Shown one piece after another: positions 8,116 through 14,619 of a stretch of DNA of 28,370 bases. This stretch comes from a bacterium (lineage in GTDB: Bacteria > UBP15 > UBA6099 > DSWB01). How positions within the stretch are numbered: the first letter of the stretch is position 1; each line of letters starts with the position of its first letter. Both the position numbers and the translations under genes were made by a program. The stretch spans positions 1-28,370 of the forward strand of contig JAGUYV010000196.1 of assembly GCA_020061125.1 (NCBI GenBank). The letters are read 5' to 3'. Below the pieces are notes generated by a model. The model searched no databases. It saw only the letters and a list, made by a program, of their open reading frames with translations, and was not told where the DNA came from.

Positions 8116-9231
8116 TCAGAGCGTTTCGATGAACGCCTGGAGCTTGGTGCGGGTCTGGCCGCTGGGCGCGCTGCTCTGCTCGATTTCCATGTGCAGGCTG
8201 CGGATGCCGGCTTTGTCCAGCATGTCCTTCATGTACGGATAGTCGAAGGCGTGGGGGTCGCAGAATTTCAGGTACAGGAACACCACGCCGTCGGCCTGTG
8301 ACTTTTTGGCAAGTTCGGTGAGGTAGCGGCCGCGGCTGGTGAGGTCGCGGTGCTTGGCCGGGCAGTGCGCGCGGTCGAAGTAGCGGCGCAGCAGGGCCTC
8401 GTCGTTGGGCGCTTCCACTTTTCCGTCGAAGTAGCGCCGGCCCGTGCAGATGTCGTCGTCCACGATCATGGCCCCGTATTCGTCGGCGGCGTTGTACACA
8501 TCCTCGTTCACATTCACGCTGCCCACCAGCATGAGTTTCTTGCGCCCGGCCGCGGGGCCGCCGTTGGCGCCGAACTGGTTCACGAATTCCTCGAGCAGCT
8601 TGTTGATGTCCTTCTTGTCCATGAACATCGAGGCCATAACCGCGTGCAGAAGGGTCACGCTCGGGATTTTGTCCGGGTTGGCCGCGTGGGCCATGTACAG
8701 GCGGTCCAGGAGGTCGCGGTTGCGGTTGTACACGCGCACGGCGTTGTTGAGTTCGTCGCGGCCGATGGGGTTGCCCGCGAATTTTTCGAGTTCCGCGCGC
8801 ACGCGCGCCAGCTCGGCCCGCGCGTATTTGAACGCCGCATCCCCGCTCACCTTGCAAGGAAAATTGAAATTGAACGAAAACATGTCCGGGAAGTTCTTTT
8901 TGAAAATGTCGTAGAAGCTCTGCATGGTGTCGCAGGTCTGCGCGAAGAGCACGCCTTCGAGGTCCTTGTACTCGTTCTGGAGGTAGTCTTCCATGAACGC
9001 GCGCACCTGGGAGCAGCAGTAGGCCTGCAGGTGCTTGTCGGCCAGGGAGATCTGCGTGGCGCGGCCCAGCAGGCGCAGGGGGATGAACCCGGCGGCGTAC
9101 ACCAGCTCCTCGGGCACATAGCTGCACAGGAAGCCCATGAGGCGGCGGTTTTTCTCCTTGTACCGGGCGATCTGGCCCAAGGGGTTGCGCGCGGCCTCGG
9201 CCGCGAATTCCTGGAAATCTATCTTGCTCAT
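8116..9231 (-). CDS. 2-hydroxyacyl-CoA dehydratase / benzoyl-CoA reductase subunit (371 aa)
   Basis: The second, homologous subunit of the same enzyme and the first gene of the transcript. Recognisable family pieces are VPEELVYAAGFIPLRLLG (39-56), a CC pair at 72-73, QTCDTMQ (Cys100), VGSVNVNEDVYN and the late LKFCDPHAFDYP (Cys324); Cys36, Cys100 and Cys324 are plausible ligands of the [4Fe-4S] cluster. GGGAG precedes the ATG at 9231. A promoter-like sequence and an intrinsic-terminator-like hairpin lie in the upstream leader. The pairing of 371- and 407-aa subunits plus an HgdC-type activator is the usual composition of this enzyme class. Confidence 0.92.
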   Translation of the reverse strand: MSKIDFQEFAAEAARNPLGQIARYKEKNRRLMGFLCSYVPEELVYAAGFIPLRLLGRATQISLADKHLQAYCCSQVRAFMEDYLQNEYKDLEGVLFAQTCDTMQSFYDIFKKNFPDMFSFNFNFPCKVSGDAAFKYARAELARVRAELEKFAGNPIGRDELNNAVRVYNRNRDLLDRLYMAHAANPDKIPSVTLLHAVMASMFMDKKDINKLLEEFVNQFGANGGPAAGRKKLMLVGSVNVNEDVYNAADEYGAMIVDDDICTGRRYFDGKVEAPNDEALLRRYFDRAHCPAKHRDLTSRGRYLTELAKKSQADGVVFLYLKFCDPHAFDYPYMKDMLDKAGIRSLHMEIEQSSAPSGQTRTKLQAFIETL

Positions 9232-9293
9232 GAGGTCACTCCCGTGTGCCGCGGCGCGTGCCGCGCGGCCTGTGTGCTGCGGGTCTCAAGCGG

Positions 9294-9318
9294 AAAAACG
9301 GCAGGCCGGAAGCCTGCC
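9294..9318 (-). terminator. Intrinsic-terminator-like hairpin in the dehydratase leader
   Basis: On the minus strand GGCAGGC / GCCTGCC form a 7-bp GC-rich stem with a five-base loop, followed after one G by TTTTT. It lies about 25 bases downstream of a predicted promoter and about 63 bases before the dehydratase start codon. There is no upstream minus-strand gene for it to terminate, so it may act as an attenuator. Confidence 0.55.
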
Positions 9319-9346
9319 CGGACGCTTTCAGATTGATCCATAAAAT

Positions 9347-9375
9347 AACATAAGGGAGCGTAGGGCGCAATTCAA
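9347..9375 (-). promoter_or_regulatory. Predicted sigma-70-type promoter for the dehydratase operon
   Basis: Minus strand TTGAAT, 17-base spacer, TATGTT. The start of transcription would be near 9340, just before the terminator-like hairpin. Prediction from sequence only. Confidence 0.45.
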
Positions 9376-9451
9376 TTTGAAGGGGGCGCCATCCTGGAGA
9401 GCGGAGCGCCGCCAAAGCCAAACAGATCATAACGGGTGTGCGCAACATGGG

Positions 9452-9873
9452 CACATCCCCCTTGATCCCCCTTTGCTAAGGGGGACCTGAAGAAGGGCCG
9501 CCACAACGCCCGAAGGCGCGATCAAATTGAGTTGGCGGAATGAATGAATTCCTCTTGAAACTGTTTACTAAGCCTAAACAAAGCAGGGCGACAGACTATT
9601 AGGAGCGCTTTCAGAGGGAAATGGGCCAAAACAGGATGTCGTTTTACTTTCGTTCTCCTCTGCAATCTGATTGAAGGAGACGCATGTCATGCGATGGTTT
9701 TCTCTGCTGTTAAGAGTTTTTGCTTTCATAGTCACCTAACGACGGGAATTCAATTTTTCAATTGTCAGCGCCTAAACGCGGATAATCCGCGAATAGAGGC
9801 CTGGATCTTTCAGGCGATAACCGGGTTCAGGGTTAAGGTTCCCCCTTAGCAAAGGGGGATCAAGGGGGATGTG
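9452..9873. repeat. Element bounded by 37/38-bp near-perfect inverted repeats
   Basis: The left arm is 9452-9488 and the right arm 9836-9873; they are reverse complements except for one extra base. Each arm holds its own palindrome (CCCCCTTTGCTAAGGGGG). The interior 9489-9835 holds no convincing gene; only very short open frames are present. Palindromes of this CCCCTTTGCTAAGGGG type are, to my knowledge, widely dispersed between genes in many bacterial genomes. The pair could be a MITE-like unit or two independent insertions in opposite orientation. Confidence 0.7.
9489..9835. other. Gene-free interior of the inverted-repeat element
   Basis: I see no supportable gene. Base composition drops around 9535-9775. 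The only translated signal is a 16-codon frame with GAAGGAG before ATG 9689, ending at 9739, hydrophobic (MRWFSLLLRVFAFIVT); it is too short to trust. Confidence 0.4.
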
Positions 9874-10035
9874 TGGGGCTGTTGAAAAACTCGTTATTTG
9901 CTTTCTTCGCATTGTTTCCAAGTCGCACAAATGAGCAAAAGTGAGGAAAAACACCGGGACTGGGTGCGTTTTGCGACAGCAAAACCATGCCTGTCCCGCG
10001 TTTTTTCCGGCGCCGGGGCTTTTTCAACAGCCCCA
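9874..10035. repeat. 162-bp MITE-like element with 16-bp terminal inverted repeats
   Basis: TGGGGCTGTTGAAAAA (9874-9889) is repeated inverted at 10020-10035. The interior contains a further imperfect inverted pair (GGAAAAACACCGGGAC and GTCCCGCGTTTTTTCC), so the whole unit can fold back. It begins exactly where the preceding inverted-repeat element ends. No transposase is encoded. Thirteen bases of the same end (GGCTGTTGAAAAA) recur alone at 18089-18101. Confidence 0.6.
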
Positions 10036-10213
10036 TGTGTCACAGTTACGCATGTTGCAGCAGTATACTGTTGACAACACGCACAAAGGCGCAGTCGGGG
10101 AGTCATTCGGTTCCCTCACGGATGACCGGGCAATGAAAAGAGCCGCATTTCCGGCGCCCGTGTTTTTGTGATTATATTCTTGCGCGCGCCGCCTTGCGCG
10201 GCCGGTGGCGATC

Positions 10214-10242
10214 TTGACTTGCCTCCGGGCTTTTCCTATGCT
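10214..10242 (+). promoter_or_regulatory. Strong sigma-70 promoter upstream of the putative 6S RNA
   Basis: TTGACT, 17-base spacer, TATGCT. Transcription would start at about 10249-10250, at the beginning of a long structured non-coding stretch. The close match to consensus and absence of an open reading frame downstream favour a stable RNA promoter. Confidence 0.7.
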
Positions 10243-10248
10243 CTAGTT

Positions 10249-10444
10249 GGAAGTGCAAAAGGATAAGAAACCCTGCTGCGTGCGTGATGTCATGCATTGC
10301 TGAGCCAACGTTTACGAACAGGGAGTCCACATCCTGCGCTTGACCCGCAGGCCCCCTCGAGGGGAAGCGGCGATTCCTGGGCGGACACCCACCTGTCAGA
10401 GACAGGTTCACGAGAATCATGGCACACGGCCTGGCGGGGTTTTT
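10249..10444 (+). ncRNA. ssrS: Probable 6S RNA
   Basis: About 195 bases lie between the promoter and a T-run (10440-10444), the usual 6S length. The ends can pair into a long interrupted closing stem (CCCTGCTGCGTGCG... with ...CACACGGCCTGGCGGGG), which also serves as terminator. Next to it the 5' side of the central bubble reads GCTGAGCCAACGTTTAC, close to E. coli CUGAGCCGAUAUUUCAU. Internal hairpins follow: CCTGCG/CGCAGG, CCCCTCGAGGGG, and ACCTGTC/GACAGGT in the 3' bubble strand, matching E. coli's small 3' hairpin in the CACCUUG region. 6S RNA mimics an open promoter and sequesters sigma-70 RNA polymerase in stationary phase. The assignment is from recalled consensus and hand folding, not a covariance search. 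Confidence 0.7.
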
Positions 10445-10539
10445 CATTGGGCGAAAACCCGCGGGCGGCACCGATCCACTCATAAAACGCCGCGCGCCGC
10501 GGGACATGTAACGACACAGTTCGCGAGGTGGCTGCCGCC

Positions 10540-10866
10540 ATGACCGAAATTCAAGACGCAACATTCGAGGAAACCGTGCTTCAATGCAAAAAGCCGGCGC
10601 TGCTCTATTTCTGGGCGCCCACCTGCAAGCCCTGCAAAATCATGAAACCCGACATTGACGACATCGTGGCCGAACTCGGAGACCGCATCGCGTTCACGCA
10701 CACCGACGCCGTGGCCAACGACGACATCTGCCAGAAATGCGGCGTGTTGAGCACGCCGACCCTCATTATGTTTCACAACGGCGAGCCGGTCATGCGCATC
10801 GTGGGCTATGTGACCCGCGAAGACCTGCGCACCCGCATCATGGACCAGCTCAACAAAATCGCGTGA
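10540..10866 (+). CDS. Thioredoxin-like protein with CKPC active site
   Basis: A 108-aa thioredoxin-fold protein, probably a cytoplasmic thiol-disulfide reductant; there is no signal peptide. The redox motif is WAPTCKPCK (Cys29, Cys32), so the usual CGPC is CKPC, and the cis-proline loop is STPT (Pro73). A second CxxC, CQKC at 64-67, sits before the cis-Pro strand and is not part of the canonical fold. GAGGTGG precedes the ATG at 10540. The dehydroquinase gene follows 17 bases later. Thioredoxins with altered CxxC often have dedicated partners; none is visible here. Confidence 0.85.
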   Translation: MTEIQDATFEETVLQCKKPALLYFWAPTCKPCKIMKPDIDDIVAELGDRIAFTHTDAVANDDICQKCGVLSTPTLIMFHNGEPVMRIVGYVTREDLRTRIMDQLNKIA

Positions 10867-10883
10867 GCGCGGAGGACGCCGGC

Positions 10884-11330
10884 GTGCTGAAAATCCTGGT
10901 TCTTCACGGCCCCAACCTGAACATGCTCGGCACGCGCGAGCCGGGAACCTACGGCAGCGCAACCCTGGCGCACATCGAGACCATGCTCTCCGCCTGGGGC
11001 GAGGCCAACGGCGCGCACATCGAGTCGTTCCAGTCCAACGACGAAGCCGCGCTCGTGGGCCGGATCCAGGACGCGCCCGCGGCCGGGTTCGGCGGCATCG
11101 TGATCAACCCCGCCGCGTTCACGCACTACAGCATCGCCCTGCGCGACGCCTTGCTCGCCGCAGCCCTGCCCGCGGTCGAGGTGCACATCAGCAATGTGCA
11201 CAAGCGCGAGGCCTTCCGCCGCCATTCGGTCACCGCTCCGGCATGCTCCGGCCAGATCGCGGGTTTCGGCCCCCACAGCTACATCCTCGGCCTCGAAGCC
11301 CTCAAAACCATCCTTTCCGCCAACGGCTGA
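10884..11330 (+). CDS. aroQ: 3-dehydroquinate dehydratase, type II
   Basis: Third step of the shikimate pathway: anti-elimination of water from 3-dehydroquinate, in the cytoplasm, by a dodecameric enzyme. At 148 aa the length is standard. Signature pieces are HGPNLNMLG (8-16), the mobile-loop Arg18 and catalytic Tyr23 in REPGTYG, the NPAAFTHYS block (Asn75, His81), the catalytic His101 in EVHISN, and Arg112 in REAFRRHS. The start is GTG at 10884 with GGAGGA seven bases upstream. A GTG at 10863 overlapping the thioredoxin stop would add seven residues and is less likely. It is probably cotranscribed with the thioredoxin-like gene. Confidence 0.95.
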   Translation: MLKILVLHGPNLNMLGTREPGTYGSATLAHIETMLSAWGEANGAHIESFQSNDEAALVGRIQDAPAAGFGGIVINPAAFTHYSIALRDALLAAALPAVEVHISNVHKREAFRRHSVTAPACSGQIAGFGPHSYILGLEALKTILSANG

Positions 11331-11431
11331 TTCCATCTTTCCGCACGACCCGTTTCGCGTGGGAACATTATTCCCGCACGGCCGTTTGTTTTGGTACGAA
11401 TCAAACCCAATCCAACGGAGGCGAATCCGTC

Positions 11432-11911
11432 ATGAAGATAGACACGCAGGGAGACACCATCAAGATTTATGATTTCAACGCCGAGGAATGTTACCGCATC
11501 GCCCGAAGGCTGGAGAACGAAAGCCTCGAACTTTATCAGGGCGTCAAGGCCGCAATTAAAGATGCGGACATCGCCGCCGCGCTCGACATCCTGATCGTCG
11601 AGGAGTTGTGCCACCTGGCGTATTGCGAAAAGGCGCTTATTGACATGGGTGTGGAGGATATTAATGCCGAGCACCTGGTGGAGGTCGTGGACACGGGCGT
11701 GGTGACCCCGCTCGCGCAGGCGGACATCGAGCGCGTGCTGTGCAACCGCGAGGAAGCGCTCAAGCTGGGCGTAGCCCTCGAAAAGCGCGCCATCGCATTC
11801 TACGAATCCATCCTCGCGGAAACCAGCAACGAGCAGGGCCGCATCGCGCTCGGCAACATCATCGAGCAGGAGCGCGGCCACCGCGCCAGGCTTCAGGCCC
11901 TGATTTCGTAA
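11432..11911 (+). CDS. Ferritin-like / rubrerythrin-type diiron protein without rubredoxin domain
   Basis: A 159-aa four-helix protein with the ferritin-like ligand pattern: Glu30 in helix 1, E58-xx-H61 (EELCHL) in helix 2, a glutamate in helix 3 (EKRAIAFYE, 117-125), and E147-xx-H150 (EQERGH) in helix 4. This suits a rubrerythrin-like peroxide-scavenging or iron-handling role in an anaerobe. No C-terminal CxxC rubredoxin module is present, so electrons would have to come from another protein. GGAGG lies ten bases before the ATG at 11432. The adjacency to a thioredoxin-like gene is suggestive of redox defence but is not proof. Confidence 0.8.
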   Translation: MKIDTQGDTIKIYDFNAEECYRIARRLENESLELYQGVKAAIKDADIAAALDILIVEELCHLAYCEKALIDMGVEDINAEHLVEVVDTGVVTPLAQADIERVLCNREEALKLGVALEKRAIAFYESILAETSNEQGRIALGNIIEQERGHRARLQALIS

Positions 11912-11933
11912 AACCCGGCAGCGGGAACCTTCT

Positions 11934-11961
11934 TACGCAACAAAATCCCTTTTTGTGCGTA
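11934..11961. terminator. Possible hairpin terminator after the ferritin-like gene
   Basis: TACGCA(A)CAAAA pairs with TTTTGTGCGTA around a five-base loop, 11 bp with one bulged A. No T-tract follows the stem, so it is not a canonical intrinsic terminator; the position 23 bases after the stop codon is what suggests the role. Confidence 0.35.
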
Positions 11962-12094
11962 GCCGAATTGTTACAGCGTGGCCACCGCCTCACTGTGCAC
12001 TGCTTGGTTCGTCGTATTCCACGGATCTTTTTTTCGGCATAAAAACAGGAAAATTTCGCGGCGAAGCTCCCGGTTCATGAGCAGTGTTTTCATG

Positions 12095-12110
12095 TGGCAG
12101 GGAAATTGCA
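12095..12110 (+). promoter_or_regulatory. Sigma-54 (RpoN) promoter, module 1
   Basis: TGGCAGG-GAAA-TTGCA: the -24 GG (12096-12097) and -12 GC (12108-12109) are separated by exactly ten bases. It lies 40 bases before the start codon of the small membrane protein. An equivalent promoter precedes the paralogous gene at 18279. No enhancer-binding activator gene is in the window. Confidence 0.72.
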
Positions 12111-12149
12111 TTTTCATGGGCCAGCAAGGCGATATGGAGGTGCGATGAC

Positions 12150-12509
12150 ATGAACACAAAATCCGGGCGCGAACAAATCGAAACCCCTGTGGGAAGCAAT
12201 GCGCCGCTCACGACGCGCACAAGAAAACCGCTCCCTTCTCCCAAACAAAAAACATTGCGCACGCTCGGCTTCATGATCGGCATTGTGACGATGACCATGC
12301 TGCTTCTCATGGGCTTTCAGCAACCCGCGGCCACATCCATGGAACAGGCCATGGCCGCGCCCGCGCCGGGCGCCGAGTCCGCCATGTGGCTCAACTCCAT
12401 GTCCGACTATCTCTTCATTATCGCGCTCCCTCTGGTTCTTGCCATTTTCGGCTCGCAGATCTTTCTTCTCAAGCAAATCAGTTCCCGCATCGGCCGCAAG
12501 GCCAGGTGA
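12150..12509 (+). CDS. Small two-helix membrane protein A (module 1)
   Basis: 119 aa, no family recognised. Layout: a basic cytoplasmic N-terminus (about 1-38), membrane segment 1 (about 39-58, FMIGIVTMTMLLLMGF), an Ala/Pro-rich outer loop of about 25 residues, membrane segment 2 (about 86-106, DYLFIIALPLVLAIF) and a short basic tail LKQISSRIGRK. GGAGGT precedes the ATG at 12150. The second half is clearly paralogous to the protein at 18279-18650: 17 identities over 29 residues from DYLF to RI. Both genes sit between a sigma-54 promoter and a PAS histidine-kinase gene, so a role in signalling to or from the kinase, or in membrane placement, is inferred. There is no lipobox and no obvious ligand-binding motif. 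Confidence 0.75.
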   Translation: MNTKSGREQIETPVGSNAPLTTRTRKPLPSPKQKTLRTLGFMIGIVTMTMLLLMGFQQPAATSMEQAMAAPAPGAESAMWLNSMSDYLFIIALPLVLAIFGSQIFLLKQISSRIGRKAR

Positions 12510-12554
12510 CATACGCAAGGCGTCCGGCAAGCTCCGATCTTCATCTATTGCAAG

Positions 12555-12592
12555 AATGCGACAGTGTAGCGGCAACGCTGCACTTGCGCATT
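12555..12592 (+). promoter_or_regulatory. Stable hairpin with GNRA tetraloop between small protein A and kinase
   Basis: AATGCG / CGCATT outer stem, a two-by-two internal loop, then AGTGTAGCG / CGCTGCACT capped by GCAA. No T-tract follows, so it is not a simple terminator. It could stabilise or process the mRNA and separate expression of the small protein from the kinase. The rest of the gap (12593-12824) shows nothing I can name. Confidence 0.45.
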
Positions 12593-12824
12593 GTGATCGG
12601 AATTCTCATGTATCGGGACTCGCGGCGGATTATTCCCGGCAATAAAGCATTTTTTGCGCCATTATGCGAGTTGCGGAAAATGTGTTGTCGTTTTGACCGG
12701 GCGCAAAATCGGCATGGTCCGGAAATTGAACGGAACTTTGTTACTGGCGCGCCGCGTGGATTGTCGCGCGGTTGCGAACGAATCAAACACCAGTTTTCGC
12801 CAAACCGGGCCAAGAAACAGGGGT

Positions 12825-14114
12825 ATGGGGGCCTCGCAAGTGACATCGGAAATTGCAGACAACGAAACGCACATGACGCCAGAACAGATGCGCGCGCGCA
12901 TTGCGGAGCTTGAAGCTGCTGTCCGGGAGCTAGAGTCCGCGCAGGCGCATGAACGCGGCCTGGCCGACGGCGCGGAGCTGCGCACCGGGCAGCTCGAAAT
13001 GGCCAACTCGAATCTGCGCATGGAAATTGCCATGAACCGGCGCCCCGCCGGCGAGTTCCATGTGCAATGGCGCAATCTTCTGGCCGTGCTGGACAACTTC
13101 ACGGAAATTCTTTATGTTTCCGATCCGAGAACCCACGAGATCATTTTCGTGAACCGCGCATTCTGCAAGCAGCTTGGCGGCGACCCCGTGGGCGGCAAGT
13201 GCTTCGAGCAGTTCCAGGGTTTGGATGAACCCTGTCCCTTCTGCAACAACGAAACGCTTCTCCAAACCCGACGCCCCTGTATCTGGGAGCACTACAATCC
13301 CAGACTGAACCGGCATTTCATGATCAATGATCAGTTGATCGTATGGCCCGACGGGCGCGAGGTGCGTTTCGAGCTGGCCATTGACATTACACAACAGAAG
13401 CTGGCTGAAATCGAGCAGTCACGCCTTATGGCCGAACTCGAACGATCGAACAGAGAGCTGGAGCGGTTCGCGTATGTGGCTTCGCACGACTTGCAGGAGC
13501 CGCTGCGCATGGTGGCCAGCTACACGCAACTGCTCGAGCGGCGCTATGCGGACAAGCTGGACGAGGACGCTCGGGACTTCATTCAATTCGCTGTGGACGG
13601 CGCCGCGCGGCTTCAGAGGCTCATAAATGACCTTCTGGCGTACTCGCGCATCGGCAACCGGCGCGCCGCGTTGCGGAGCATGGACCCGCACGAAGCCCTG
13701 GGCGCGGCGCTGGCCAATCTTCAGGCCGCCATCCAGGAGTCAGGCGCGGTGATCAGCACAACCGAACTGCCCCTCGTGACCGCGGACCCCACGCAAATCA
13801 CGCAATTGTTCCAGAACCTGATCGGCAACGCTATCAAGTTCCGCGGCCCCTTGCGGCCGACCGTGCATGTCTCCGCGGAAATCCGCGGCGGCATGGCCGA
13901 GTTCTCGGTGCGCGACAACGGCATCGGCATAGACCCGCAGTACGAGGACCGGGTCTTCGAGATCTTCCAGCGTTTGCACTCCCGGTTCGAGTATCCGGGC
14001 ACGGGCATGGGGCTGGCCATTTGCAAACGCATCGTGGAGCGCCACGGAGGCGCCATCCGCGTGGAACCTTCCGAAGGCGGCGGCGCCGCCTTTATCTTTA
14101 CTCTGCCACTGTGA
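12825..14114 (+). CDS. PAS-domain sensor histidine kinase (module 1)
   Basis: A 429-aa cytoplasmic kinase with no membrane segment. Order: a coiled coil (about 16-75), a PAS domain (about 82-190) with Cys126 in GKCFEQF and C137-PF-C140, a linker helix, HisKA with phospho-acceptor His221 in [11 protein letters not shown], and an HATPase with NLIGNAIKF (N box), DNGIGID (G1), EIFQRLH (F box) and GTGMGLAIC (G2). The HDLQEPLR type is the one found in phytochrome-like kinases that pair with Rcp1-type receivers; such a receiver follows 13 bases downstream. The start is uncertain: the ATG at 12825 has AGGGG upstream, while the frame is open back to 12654 without support. The PAS cysteines might bind a metal or cofactor. 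Confidence 0.88.
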   Translation: MGASQVTSEIADNETHMTPEQMRARIAELEAAVRELESAQAHERGLADGAELRTGQLEMANSNLRMEIAMNRRPAGEFHVQWRNLLAVLDNFTEILYVSDPRTHEIIFVNRAFCKQLGGDPVGGKCFEQFQGLDEPCPFCNNETLLQTRRPCIWEHYNPRLNRHFMINDQLIVWPDGREVRFELAIDITQQKLAEIEQSRLMAELERSNRELERFAYVASHDLQEPLRMVASYTQLLERRYADKLDEDARDFIQFAVDGAARLQRLINDLLAYSRIGNRRAALRSMDPHEALGAALANLQAAIQESGAVISTTELPLVTADPTQITQLFQNLIGNAIKFRGPLRPTVHVSAEIRGGMAEFSVRDNGIGIDPQYEDRVFEIFQRLHSRFEYPGTGMGLAICKRIVERHGGAIRVEPSEGGGAAFIFTLPL

Positions 14115-14127
14115 AAAGGAGGCCCGC

Positions 14128-14586
14128 ATGGATTTTTTCAATCAGGCCAAACCCATCGAAATCCTGCTCGTGGAAGACAACCCCGGCGACGCACGCCTGG
14201 CCAGGGAAGCGCTCAAGGACAGCAAGGTCAAAAACAATCTGGCCATCGTGGACGACGGCGTCAAGGCGCTCGAATACCTGCGCAAGCAGGGCGAATTCGC
14301 CAGTGCGCCTTCGCCCGATCTCATCCTTCTGGATCTGAATCTTCCCAGAAAGGACGGCCGCGAAGTGCTCGCGGAAATCAAGGGCGACGGCATGCTCAAG
14401 CGCATTCCCGTGGTGGTTCTCACCACATCGCGCGCGGAGCAGGATGTGCTCAAATCCTACAATCTGCACGCAAACTGCTACATCACCAAGCCCATTGATC
14501 TGGGCCAGTTCATCACGGTAGTCAAATCCATCGAAGATTTCTGGCTGACCATCGTCAAGCTGCCGCCGTGCGAAGAATGCCCGTGA
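14128..14586 (+). CDS. Single-domain response regulator (Rcp1/CheY-like)
   Basis: A 152-aa stand-alone receiver. Acidic pocket Glu16-Asp17 ([12 protein letters not shown]), phospho-acceptor Asp69 ([11 protein letters not shown]), Thr99/Thr100 and Lys121 (ITKPID) are all present. The sequence is of the Rcp1 group, the normal partner of HDLQEPLR kinases. AAAGGAGG precedes the ATG at 14128. There is no output domain, so it would act by protein contact or hand the phosphate on; the next gene encodes a hybrid kinase with two more receivers, so a phosphorelay is possible. The C-terminus ends in a CEECP tail of unknown meaning. Confidence 0.93.
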   Translation: MDFFNQAKPIEILLVEDNPGDARLAREALKDSKVKNNLAIVDDGVKALEYLRKQGEFASAPSPDLILLDLNLPRKDGREVLAEIKGDGMLKRIPVVVLTTSRAEQDVLKSYNLHANCYITKPIDLGQFITVVKSIEDFWLTIVKLPPCEECP

Positions 14587-14619
14587 CCCGCGGCGCAACC
14601 ATTGCCAACAGAGGACCCC

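Noticed and set aside
8350-9336. Plus-strand open frame of 328 codons opposite the dehydratase subunit
   Set aside because: Shadow of the real minus-strand gene; composition is skewed to His/Val/Glu/Arg and it has no motif.
9689-9739. Sixteen-codon hydrophobic frame with GAAGGAG upstream
   Set aside because: Too short to support without conservation or translation data; an SD-like string is expected by chance in this gap.
9452-10035. Complete insertion sequence
   Set aside because: Terminal inverted repeats are present but no transposase or its remnant can be read between them.
10426-10441. Sigma-54-like TGGCACA near the end of the 6S candidate
   Set aside because: GG and GC are separated by eleven bases instead of ten, and the sequence is explained by the closing stem of the RNA.
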